Below, piece after piece: positions 8,899 through 16,220 of a DNA stretch of 64,000 nt. The notes under the pieces were generated by a model. That model was not told the DNA's origin and did no database searches. It saw only the letters and a program-made list of their open reading frames with translations. The stretch is from the NCBI GenBank assembly GCA_963765285.1, contig CAVXVR010000006.1, positions 124,001 to 188,000 on the forward strand. The letters are read 5' to 3'. Positions within the stretch are counted from its first letter, which is position 1. Every line of letters starts with the position of its first letter. The DNA is from CAVWZH01 sp963765285 (GTDB taxonomy: Bacteria; Acidobacteriota; Terriglobia; Terriglobales; Acidobacteriaceae). A program made the position numbers and the translations under genes.

Positions 8899-10638
8899 AT
8901 GCGCAAACTTCTTTTTCTGGGCCTGTGCCTTTCTGTGCTCACTTTCGCTCAGTCGGGTCCGCCGAAAAATCCCCTCCCCCAATTCAAGGATGTCGCCAAA
9001 GAAGTCGGCCTGACCGTCTCGCACATCTCCACGCCGGAAAAGAAGTACATCGTCGAATCGATGAGCGGCGGGGCCGGACTGATTGACTGCGACAATGACG
9101 GCAAACTTGACATCATCACCGTGAACGGATCGACCATCGAGCGCTACCGGGCGGGCGGGGATCCTCTCATCACGCTTTACCATCAGGACGCGAATTTCAA
9201 ATTTACGGACATAACGCAGGCTGCCGGGCTATCCCGGAAAGGCTGGGGCATGGGAGTCGCTGTCGCCGATTACGACAACGATGGCTTGCCCGACATTTAC
9301 GTCACCGGCTACGGCGGCAATGCGCTCTATCACAATCTAGGGAACTGCAAGTTCGAAGACGTCACCGACAAAGCTGGCGTGGCCGGCGGCGGGTTCAGCA
9401 CGGGCGCCGCATGGGCCGACTATGACAAAGATGGCCGCGTGGATTTGTTCGTTTCGCGCTACGTGCATTTCGACATGAACAAACTGCCCGACTTTGGCAG
9501 CGATGAGAAGAACTGCCGCTTCAAGGGAATCCTGGTGCAGTGCGGCCCTTGGGGAATGCCGGGAGAATCCGATCTGCTGTATCACAACCGCGGCGACGGC
9601 ACGTTTGAAGAAGTATCGAAGAAAGCTGGAGTCGACGATCCCAGCCACTACTACGGCCTAGGCGTCGTCTGGGGCGATTATGACAACGACGGCTGGCCCG
9701 ATTTATACGTGGCCAACGACGCCGGGCCTAATTATCTCTATCGCAACAAACATGACGGTACGTTCGAGGAAGTGGGCATGCTTTCCGGGGTCGCGCTAAG
9801 CAGCGACGGCGAAGCACAGGGCTCAATGGGCGTCGATTGGGGCGATTATCGCCACGAGGGACGCATGGCGATCTTCGTCACTAATTTTACCGAACAACCG
9901 GACACGCTTTACCGGAACATGGGAAAAGAAGGCTTTGCGGACGTGAGCTGGCCCGCTAAATTAGCTAAGCCGACTTATCCCTACGTGGGATGGGGGACCG
10001 CATTGTTTGATATGGACAACGACGGCTGGCTCGACATCTTCGTCGCCAACGGGCATGTGTATCCTCAGGTCGATTCCGTTCCCGGCGGACCAGCCTACCG
10101 TCAGCCCATGCAGTTGTTCCGCAATAATCACGACGGGACGTTCGAAGATGTTTCAGGCGTTCTGGAGGCGATCCCCGCAGAGAGCCGCCGGGGCGCGGCT
10201 TTCGGAGACGTCAACAACGACGGCAACATCGATATCGTGATTGTGAACGTGGGCGCGCCGCCCACGCTGCTCCTTAATCAGGGCGCAAACAACAACCACC
10301 GCGTGCTGTTCAAACTGGTTGGAACAAAAAGCAACAAGATGGCAATCGGTGCGCGGATCACAGTGAAGGCAGGAAACCTGACCCAATTCAGCGAGGTCCG
10401 CGCCGGCGGAAGCTATATCTCATCAAATGACCCGCGGTTGCACTTTGGCCTGGGAGCGGAAGACAAAATGACCGAAGTCGAAATCCGGTGGCCGAGCGGC
10501 AAGGTCGAAGTGCTGCATGATGTGCCAGCCGATTTCATCTACACAGTCGTTGAAGGCGAGGGCATCAAGGTGCGAACCGGCCTGCCTTCTCCGAACTCAA
10601 CGGTACAAACTCCCTCCACGCAACGCACCACGCACTGA
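8899..10638 (+). CDS. secreted FG-GAP repeat protein with ASPIC/UnbV domain
   Basis: This is an extracytoplasmic beta-propeller protein of the CRTAC1 type. A signal peptide (MRKLLFLGLCLSVLTFAQSG) is followed by at least six FG-GAP/VCBS blades with calcium-binding loops of the form DYDNDGLPDIYV, DYDKDGRVDLFV, DYDNDGWPDLYV and DMDNDGWLDIFV. The ASPIC/UnbV domain (about 455-555) is marked by GARITVKAG...VRAGGSYISSNDPRLHFGLG and IRWPSGKVEVL. Length is 579 residues. Such proteins are abundant in Acidobacteriota. Roles in carbohydrate or protein binding at the surface have been proposed, but the function of this one is unknown. Confidence 0.85.
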   Translation: MRKLLFLGLCLSVLTFAQSGPPKNPLPQFKDVAKEVGLTVSHISTPEKKYIVESMSGGAGLIDCDNDGKLDIITVNGSTIERYRAGGDPLITLYHQDANFKFTDITQAAGLSRKGWGMGVAVADYDNDGLPDIYVTGYGGNALYHNLGNCKFEDVTDKAGVAGGGFSTGAAWADYDKDGRVDLFVSRYVHFDMNKLPDFGSDEKNCRFKGILVQCGPWGMPGESDLLYHNRGDGTFEEVSKKAGVDDPSHYYGLGVVWGDYDNDGWPDLYVANDAGPNYLYRNKHDGTFEEVGMLSGVALSSDGEAQGSMGVDWGDYRHEGRMAIFVTNFTEQPDTLYRNMGKEGFADVSWPAKLAKPTYPYVGWGTALFDMDNDGWLDIFVANGHVYPQVDSVPGGPAYRQPMQLFRNNHDGTFEDVSGVLEAIPAESRRGAAFGDVNNDGNIDIVIVNVGAPPTLLLNQGANNNHRVLFKLVGTKSNKMAIGARITVKAGNLTQFSEVRAGGSYISSNDPRLHFGLGAEDKMTEVEIRWPSGKVEVLHDVPADFIYTVVEGEGIKVRTGLPSPNSTVQTPSTQRTTH

Positions 10639-10727
10639 CAAAATCTGTCATCCGGATTGCTATAGAGCGTCGATCCGAGACTCAGCGGAGTTGCGGGAAC
10701 CTGCACAGCAGCTCGTAAGTGAGTGAT

Positions 10728-10746
10728 TCTCGGGCCCTGCCCGAGA
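10728..10746 (+). terminator. GC-rich hairpin after FG-GAP gene
   Basis: TCTCGGGC (10728-10735) and GCCCGAGA (10739-10746) form a perfect 8-bp stem with a 3-base loop. No U-run follows, so the role as terminator is tentative. Confidence 0.3.
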
Positions 10747-10756
10747 GCGTGCAAGC

Positions 10757-11191
10757 ATGGGATTCTGGCCCCAAAAGTGCCTCCAACTATTGACTGGACT
10801 CCTGCCAGTTTTCGGCCGATCAATCATTTGGGGGCTCTGCTTGGGTAAAGGAAAGCGTCGTCAGAAACGAATCAAGATGGTGCTCCCAGTGCGGGTGTGC
10901 TGGCGCGATGGGGCCAATAAACCGATGCAGGAGCTGGCCCACACGCTGGACATCACGCCCAATGGCGCGCGGCTGGGCGCGATCCGCCATGAGCTTAAGA
11001 AAGGCGACAAACTAACTCTGCAATATCACCAGCGGAAACTGCAGTTCAAAGTGGTGTGGGTAACGCAGATGGAAGGGACGCGGGAGTACCAGGTGGGCGT
11101 GGAAGGCCTTAGCAACGAAGGCTGGGGCATCGAACTTACCGAGTCCGCCGCGGCGGACGAATACGGGAAAGCTGTACCGGTTTCGTCATAG
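10757..11191 (+). CDS. PilZ domain protein
   Basis: This is a small single-domain PilZ protein, expected to bind cyclic di-GMP. The binding signature is visible as RRQKR (residues 34-38) and, about 35 residues later, DITPNGARLG, which corresponds to the D/NxSxxG motif with Thr-Pro-Asn in place of the usual Ser. The first 30 residues (MGFWPQKCLQLLTG...) are hydrophobic and unlike the family, so the true start may lie later, near residue 30. Partner proteins are not visible nearby. Transcription probably ends at the strong hairpin just downstream. Confidence 0.7.
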   Translation: MGFWPQKCLQLLTGLLPVFGRSIIWGLCLGKGKRRQKRIKMVLPVRVCWRDGANKPMQELAHTLDITPNGARLGAIRHELKKGDKLTLQYHQRKLQFKVVWVTQMEGTREYQVGVEGLSNEGWGIELTESAAADEYGKAVPVSS

Positions 11192-11222
11192 GCGAACTGG
11201 CCTGATTACAAGACAAACAGAG

Positions 11223-11255
11223 AGGGCGGTGGGGAAACCCACCGCCCTTAAGTTT
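11223..11255. terminator. strong bidirectional terminator
   Basis: AGGGCGGTGGG (11223-11233) and CCCACCGCCCT (11238-11248) form a perfect 11-bp stem with a GAAA loop, followed by TAAGTTTT. It sits between the convergent PilZ gene and the coiled-coil protein gene and can serve both. Confidence 0.8.
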
Positions 11256-11284
11256 TCTGCAGACAGCGCGTCGCCACCTGGGTC

Positions 11285-11830
11285 CTACGGATCGTAAATC
11301 GAGCTGCCGTAGCCTTGCTGACGGGCCGATTCCTGCATACTCTCCAGCCGTTTCTTCTGCTGCTCCAGTTGCGCCCGCATCCGCTCTACTTCCTGCTGTT
11401 TCTGCTGCTGGCGCTCGTTCCATTGCACGCAGCCGGCGACGCAGTTCCCCGGTGCAAACTGAATGGACCCGTTGAGCTTGTCGATCTGGCTTTGCAGCGA
11501 GTTGATAGCGCTCTTCTGTGCCTGAATCTGGGATTTCCATTGGTCGGCGGGTTGTTTCGTTCCTCCAGCCGAGTGTGCTGCGGCTGGGGCCGGATCGTCG
11601 GGCTTGGAGGAACCCGCAGCCGCTTCGGGGCTCTCAGGAATCTCCTCGTTGGTAATGACCTTAGTCGCCTTGGCAGGCGTGGTTTTGCTCTGGGCGTCTT
11701 TGCTCTGTTTCTGCTGGCGCGCCTGACGCGCTACATCGCCCAACGATGGCGCGTCCTGGCCGTACCCGAAAACGGTCAGCAAGAAAACACTGGCCAAGAA
11801 CATGAACAAGCCTCGGAATATCTGTTGCAT
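11285..11830 (-). CDS. secreted coiled-coil protein, function unknown
   Basis: This 181-residue protein starts with a signal peptide (MQQIFRGLFMFLASVFLLTV...GYGQ). A low-complexity Ala/Pro/Lys-rich linker follows, then a coiled coil of heptads rich in Gln, Glu and Arg (QQKQQEVERMRAQLEQQKKR) near the C-terminus. Two cysteines (NCVAGCVQW) may form a disulphide. The ATG at 11830 is chosen because GGGAGG lies eight bases upstream; the frame is open for seven more codons. Acidobacteriota carry many such periplasmic proteins. I do not recognise a defined family and assign no function. Confidence 0.65.
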   Translation of the reverse strand: MQQIFRGLFMFLASVFLLTVFGYGQDAPSLGDVARQARQQKQSKDAQSKTTPAKATKVITNEEIPESPEAAAGSSKPDDPAPAAAHSAGGTKQPADQWKSQIQAQKSAINSLQSQIDKLNGSIQFAPGNCVAGCVQWNERQQQKQQEVERMRAQLEQQKKRLESMQESARQQGYGSSIYDP

Positions 11831-11955
11831 GGGAAGGACCTCCCTGAGCAATCCGTAGAGGGAGGAACGGTGTGCTCCCGGAAATCATAATCCCGAAGAA
11901 CCAGAGGCTGAGGTTACGTTGGTGCACGGTCTTTTCTCGGGGGCGGCGAGAAGCC

Positions 11956-13860
11956 CTACGCCGACAGCACTTCCTTCACCGCACGGTAAGCTTGATCAAT
12001 TGCCGCATCGGTATATGCGGTCGCGGCCGCATCTGAGTTGGCGATGGCAATGCGCCCGAATTGTTTGCGCCCGACCACGCAGGGACGTTCTTCCGGCGGC
12101 CAGTCCGGGTCCGACAGCGACTCGTATTCGTAAGCGTAGCCATGGCCCCAGCGATTCACCGTGATGGCCTGAATGTCGTCTGCTGCGCTGAAGCCTGCCG
12201 GTCCCAGCATTCTTTGCAATTGCTCGCGAATATTGCGCTCGAAAACGGAAAACGGAGTTCGCAGGAGTTCTGATCTTCCCGCGCGATATTGCTGGCGCCG
12301 CGGCAGGCCTGGTTTGCAGGGAGTCCGCAGCATGAACAGCACCATGGGTTCTTCGGGCTGGCTGGGAAATTCATACTGGCCGAGACTCACGGGAAAATCC
12401 AGCATGGTGAAACAGTGGTAACTGCCGGGTGAGACAATCTGATGAATGCCCAGCTTGTGAAAAGCCGCCCAGTTCTGAATCGCTACATGGGTGTAAAGGA
12501 ACGGCGCCTTCACGCCGTAATGCAGGGCTTCTTTTTGTTTTTCCGGGAGTTCAGGACACAAGTACGGAATCATGCCGTTGTAGCAGGCCAGGACGCAGCT
12601 CTTTGCCCCGACTCTTTGCAGTTTGTCTCCACGAACGTAGACGACCTCAACCGATTTCGCGGCGGGCCCGGATTGACGGGCGCGAACCACGGTGCTGTTT
12701 AAGCGAAGCCGTACGCCTGAGCCAGGCTGATCGAGCCGGCTGTAATCGGCGCGAGCCGTAACCACGTCTTCCATATTGCTGCCGGGGATCGAAGTGGGAA
12801 TAAGCGACCGCACCAGCAGTCGCGCGATGGAAGCGTTGCCATCCGGGAAGTGAAAAATGTAAGGCTCTTCTTCTTCAGATTGACCCAATCCCAAGCCGCC
12901 GAACCCGGCGTAGACCATCGCGCTATAGTCATCCGGGTTCCGATAGCAGGTCCAGGCGGAGATGGATTCGATACCGACCGCGAAAAGGTCATGGGTGTAG
13001 CTCCGAAAAAACGGCAATATTTCGGGCGAAGCTTTGCAAATTTGAGTGAGAAAGTCTGCATAGCTGATTTTTCGCAGCCGGGCAATTTTTTCCTCTCGGG
13101 ACAGGCCCGGGAGATAGTCGATCTTTTGCGTATAAAGCCTCGCAATTTCATGACGCGCGGTTTCTGACAGGGGTGACTTGCCGAGGAACTCTGGCCAGGG
13201 AGTGGACCCCATTCCTGTTACCAGGCGGTCCTCACCAAACGTTTCGCGGTCGAAGAAGCACGCAGTTCCGAGCCGGGAGTAGAGCTTTCGGTCGTATGCT
13301 TTGTAAAACCGCTGGGTTTCGAGACCCAAATCGGCAAGCAGTCCTTTCGCGACCGGACTGTAAAGCGAAGGACTCTCAATCGACTGTGTCCCCCCATTGC
13401 TAAGCAGGAGTCGCTTGCCTACGCGGAATTCATTACGCCGGGCGTGTCCGCCAAAATCGTCGTGGTTTTCGAGCAGGAGAATGCGGGCATCGGCTCCTGC
13501 CAGCTTGCGATAGAAATATGCCGACGCCAGTCCACTGATGCCTCCACCCACAACGACCAGATCGTAGGTCTCGCCGGTGTCCTCGGGTTCGCCGGCCGTT
13601 TCCCAGAACTCGCCGTCGCGCAGGCGGTGTGCGTAGGTGTAAGCCCCTTCCTGGCTGCCGCGGAGACCGGTGAGAGCGGGAGGATAGCTGGGATCTTTTT
13701 CCGGGGCCGAATGCGTTGCGGAAGGCTCCTTCCCAGGTATCCAAGACGCGCCGCTCGCTAGAGAGGGCGCGGCAACGGCCATCGCGGCTCCATTCAAGAA
13801 GTCCCGCCGGGTAATCTGCCGGCCCATACCCAGCTCGCGCCATCGCGACTCGTCTGCCAT
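11956..13860 (-). CDS. Tat-exported FAD amine oxidoreductase, spermidine-dehydrogenase-like
   Basis: This flavoprotein is predicted to oxidise an amine in the periplasm. The twin-arginine signal is TRRDFLNGAAMAVAAPSLA, within the first 40 residues. The FAD-binding Rossmann motif DLVVVGGGISGLASAYFYRK is near residue 105, followed by DFGGHARRNEF, a pairing typical of the SpdH (spermidine dehydrogenase) group. The C-terminus keeps a second flavin-contact segment (IAIANSDAAATAYTDAAIDQAYRAV). Length of 634 residues fits SpdH. A GGGAGGG ribosome site lies four bases before the ATG. Substrate assignment rests on family resemblance only. The gene is on its own transcript. Confidence 0.78.
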   Translation of the reverse strand: MADESRWRELGMGRQITRRDFLNGAAMAVAAPSLASGASWIPGKEPSATHSAPEKDPSYPPALTGLRGSQEGAYTYAHRLRDGEFWETAGEPEDTGETYDLVVVGGGISGLASAYFYRKLAGADARILLLENHDDFGGHARRNEFRVGKRLLLSNGGTQSIESPSLYSPVAKGLLADLGLETQRFYKAYDRKLYSRLGTACFFDRETFGEDRLVTGMGSTPWPEFLGKSPLSETARHEIARLYTQKIDYLPGLSREEKIARLRKISYADFLTQICKASPEILPFFRSYTHDLFAVGIESISAWTCYRNPDDYSAMVYAGFGGLGLGQSEEEEPYIFHFPDGNASIARLLVRSLIPTSIPGSNMEDVVTARADYSRLDQPGSGVRLRLNSTVVRARQSGPAAKSVEVVYVRGDKLQRVGAKSCVLACYNGMIPYLCPELPEKQKEALHYGVKAPFLYTHVAIQNWAAFHKLGIHQIVSPGSYHCFTMLDFPVSLGQYEFPSQPEEPMVLFMLRTPCKPGLPRRQQYRAGRSELLRTPFSVFERNIREQLQRMLGPAGFSAADDIQAITVNRWGHGYAYEYESLSDPDWPPEERPCVVGRKQFGRIAIANSDAAATAYTDAAIDQAYRAVKEVLSA

Positions 13861-13989
13861 TCACCCTCCCGCAAGCTCAGCCCCGACGCCAGCCAAGAGC
13901 CGAGTGCAAGATTTTACGCTCCCGTGCCGGTTGCAATGTCGAGCAACAGGCCAGACCTGAGTAAACGTGCAGAGGGTGAAAAATTAACC

Positions 13990-13995
13990 TATAAT
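13990..13995 (+). promoter_or_regulatory. candidate -10 box (TATAAT)
   Basis: A perfect TATAAT lies 48 bases before the ATG of the sigma-54 activator gene. There is no convincing -35 box at the right distance. Confidence 0.3.
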
Positions 13996-14042
13996 GCGGG
14001 CACTATCTGGTCGCAGTCTTCGCCGCAGCCGGGGGAAGGCTG

Positions 14043-15477
14043 ATGATCTACGGAGCGACCCCCATGCCCTCGAGCCTGACTTCTCTCGGCGCCGCGCCAC
14101 GCATCGCCCTCATCACCGGTGACGAAGATGTGGTTCCCGAGGTGCAGAGTTCCCTGGCTTCAGTTTTCCATACCACGATACTCGGTTCCCGCGATGAGCT
14201 CCTTACGTTGCTAAGCGAAGCGGCGCTGGAAGCAGTGGTGGTCGACATCGACACAGCCGGCGAGGAAAGCGGGAGCGGTACTGCACTGCTGACGGAACTC
14301 CGGCAATTGGAGCCGGATCTGCTGTTGGTAGCCTTAACGCGTTCGCGCAGTAAGTTAGTCCGGCAAAAGGCGCAAGAAGCCGGCTCGGATGAGTTCTTCG
14401 TGGCGCCGGTAGACTTCGATCAAGTTCGCGCGGTACTGCAACAGTCGCTGGAGCGGCGCCGCCAGGAAATCGACACCAGGACGCTGCATGAGCAAGCCCT
14501 CAGTGGCTATTCATTTTGCGATCTGATCGGGGGCAGCGACGCCATGCGCCTGGTCTACGACGCGGTCGGCCGGGTCGCTCAGGGCAACACTACTGTGTTG
14601 ATCCGCGGTGAAAGTGGCACGGGTAAAGAACTCGTAGCTAGGGCGATCGTCGCCAGCAGTCCGCGGGCGGATAAGCCTTTCATTAGTGTGAATTGTGCCG
14701 CTTTACCGGAAACCTTGATCGAGGCAGAACTTTTCGGTCACGAAAAGGGCGCGTTCACGGGAGCCCATGAAGCCCGAGCCGGCCACATTGAGGCGGCCCA
14801 TGGTGGCACCCTATTTCTGGATGAAATCGGGACCCTCGGTTCCGCACTGCAGAGCAAACTGCTGCGCGCCATCGAGTACCACACCGTGCAGCGCATCGGC
14901 AGCAAGATCTCCAAGAAGATCGACTTCCGGCTGATCACGGCCACCAACGAGGATCTTGAGGACGCCGTCCGGGAGGGCCGATTTCCGCGAAGACCTCTAC
15001 TATCGGATCAACGTTGTCCCCATTCTTCTTGCCGCCCTTACGTGAACGTGAAGGCGACATACCCCTGCTGGCGGATCACTTCTTGCGCTTCTACTGTAGC
15101 GCCAACAATCTTCCTCTCAAGCGTCTGGAACCGGACGCGTTGTCCACGCTTGAGGACTATTCGTGGCCGGGCAACGTGCGGGAGTTGGAGAACCTGGTGC
15201 AACGATTGGTGCTGATGGTGCCGTCGCAGGTCATCGGCGTCACCCACCTGCCCCAGCAGATTCTCTACACCAGTACTGCCAAGCAGGAAGCTCTTGCTGA
15301 TTCCCGAAAAGGGCATTTCGTTCGACGACGAGATGGCGCGGATTGAAGTTGCCTATCTGGAAGCAGCCCTACGCCGGACGGGCGGGCAAGAAGATGGCTG
15401 CGGCCACGCTGCTTGGTCTCGATCCTCAGCGGATGAAGTACCTTTGCCGGAAATACAATCTTCAGGCCGGTCAATAA
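14043..15477 (+). CDS. sigma-54-dependent response regulator (NtrC type), several frameshifts
   Basis: This enhancer-binding activator would drive sigma-54 promoters. Residues 15-140 form a receiver-like domain with the acidic pair in TGDEDV and a central aspartate in VVVDIDTAG. The usual KP motif is replaced by APVDF, so phosphorylation may be altered or lost. The AAA+ domain has Walker A GESGTGKE, the sigma-54 contact loop GAFTGA, and GGTLFLDEIG. The 3' part needs four one-base deletions to stay in frame: near 14982-14984 (TTT), 15018-15021 (CCCC), 15290-15294 and 15379-15387. After correction it reads FREDLYYRINVVP, REREGDIPLLADHF, WPGNVRELENLVQRL, then a Fis-like helix-turn-helix (ATLLGLDPQRMKYLCRKYNL) with a stop at 15477. 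It lies directly upstream of a sigma-54 promoter. It may be a decaying gene or a poorly read stretch. Confidence 0.75.
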
Positions 15478-15612
15478 TTAACCCCAGGCGCAGTTAATTT
15501 TTGAACCAAGACAAGCCTAAGATCTTGTTTGCGACCCCCGTCGTAGCAGGATCACATCTGTAACCATTTGAATCTAAATAACTTGGCGATGCCGAGGGTT
15601 GTGCCGTGAGTT

Positions 15613-15628
15613 TGGCAGGATCATTGCA
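15613..15628 (+). promoter_or_regulatory. sigma-54 (-24/-12) promoter for the octapeptide-repeat gene
   Basis: TGGCAGGATCATTGCA matches the sigma-54 consensus TGGCACG-N4-TTGCA at every position but one, with the invariant GG and GC ten bases apart. Transcription should start near 15640, about 70 bases before the ATG of the repeat gene. A sigma-54 activator gene ends 135 bases upstream, which suggests local control. Confidence 0.75.
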
Positions 15629-15707
15629 CTAGGAAAGGACAAGCCGAACGGATTGAAAGAAAACCGGAGGCTGAGAGATTAGGACGTAAAGTCCAACGGA
15701 GGGCAAC

Positions 15708-16126
15708 ATGGCGGTACAGAAAAAGTCTTTGATCAGCAACCGCAAGACGACTCACAAGGCCATCCTAGCCAGCAAGTCTGATCTTGGCAGCAGCACCGCC
15801 ACACCCGTCGTGGTGACGAAGCATCTGCCGTTGCAGGCCCAGAAGCATCTGCCCTTGCAGGCTCAGAAGCATCTGCCCTTGCAGGCTCAGAAGCATCTGC
15901 CCTTGCAGGCCGACCGCACCAGAAGCATCTGCCCTTGCAGGCCCAGAAGCATCTGCCCTTGCAGGCCCAGAAGCATCTGCCCTTGCAGGCCCAGAAGCAT
16001 CTGCCCTTGCAGGCCCAGAAGCATCTGCCCTTGCAGGCCCAGAAGCATCTGCCGCTGCAGGCCTACAAGCGCAGCCCGCTGGAAGCCTACAAGCGCGGTC
16101 CAATGGAAACTATGAAGAAGATCTAA
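15708..16126 (+). CDS. tandem octapeptide-repeat protein, putative secreted peptide precursor
   Basis: A GGAGGG ribosome site four bases upstream supports the ATG at 15708. The first 37 residues (from MAVQKKSLISNRKTTHKAIL to TPVVVT) look like a leader: basic, Ser/Thr-rich, no signal peptide. Then follow ten near-identical octapeptides KHLPLQAQ, two diverged ones (KRSPLEAY, KRGPMETM) and a final KKI. Copy 4 is followed by an 8-bp insertion, GACCGCAC (15912-15919), which shifts the frame: left uncorrected, translation runs through Cys-rich RSICPCRP repeats to a stop at 16113-16115. The diverged last copies keep Lys, Pro and acidic/amide positions only in the shifted frame ending at 16126, so that frame is probably the original one for the 3' part. 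The length corrected for the insertion is about 136 residues. Position beside a PqqD-M50-HlyD operon suggests it is the cargo; this is inference. Confidence 0.65.
15819..16114 (+). repeat. 24-bp tandem repeat array (12 units) inside a coding region
   Basis: Twelve consecutive units begin at 15819, 15843, 15867, 15891, 15923, 15947, 15971, 15995, 16019, 16043, 16067 and 16091. The first ten differ at only a few third positions; the last two are diverged. An extra 8 bp (15912-15919) splits unit 4 from its last codon. Near-identical DNA copies point to recent expansion by slippage or recombination. The unit length is a multiple of three, so copy number can change without a frameshift. Confidence 0.9.
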
Positions 16127-16185
16127 CGATAGGCTGGCAAGGACGGGGGGGACTCGGGGGAGACCCTACCACGTCCGGCGCATCG

Positions 16186-16213
16186 AAGGGAGGCTGGTTA
16201 CACAGCCTCCCTT
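16186..16213. terminator. bidirectional terminator hairpin
   Basis: AAGGGAGGCTG (16186-16196) and CAGCCTCCCTT (16203-16213) form a perfect 11-bp stem with loop GTTACA. It separates the plus-strand repeat gene from the convergent minus-strand export operon. The adenines and thymines at the stem ends serve as short U-tracts in either direction. Confidence 0.7.
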
Positions 16214-16220
16214 ATGCTTT

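Noticed and set aside
15819..16066. Tandem 24-bp repeats resembling a CRISPR array
   Set aside because: There are no spacers; units are directly adjacent, in frame and code for an octapeptide. No cas genes are nearby.
15765..16103. Long minus-strand frame with ADASGPAR-type repeats opposite the octapeptide array
   Set aside because: A 24-bp repeat without stops is open in many frames. This one has no ribosome site and no diverged terminal copies showing selection.
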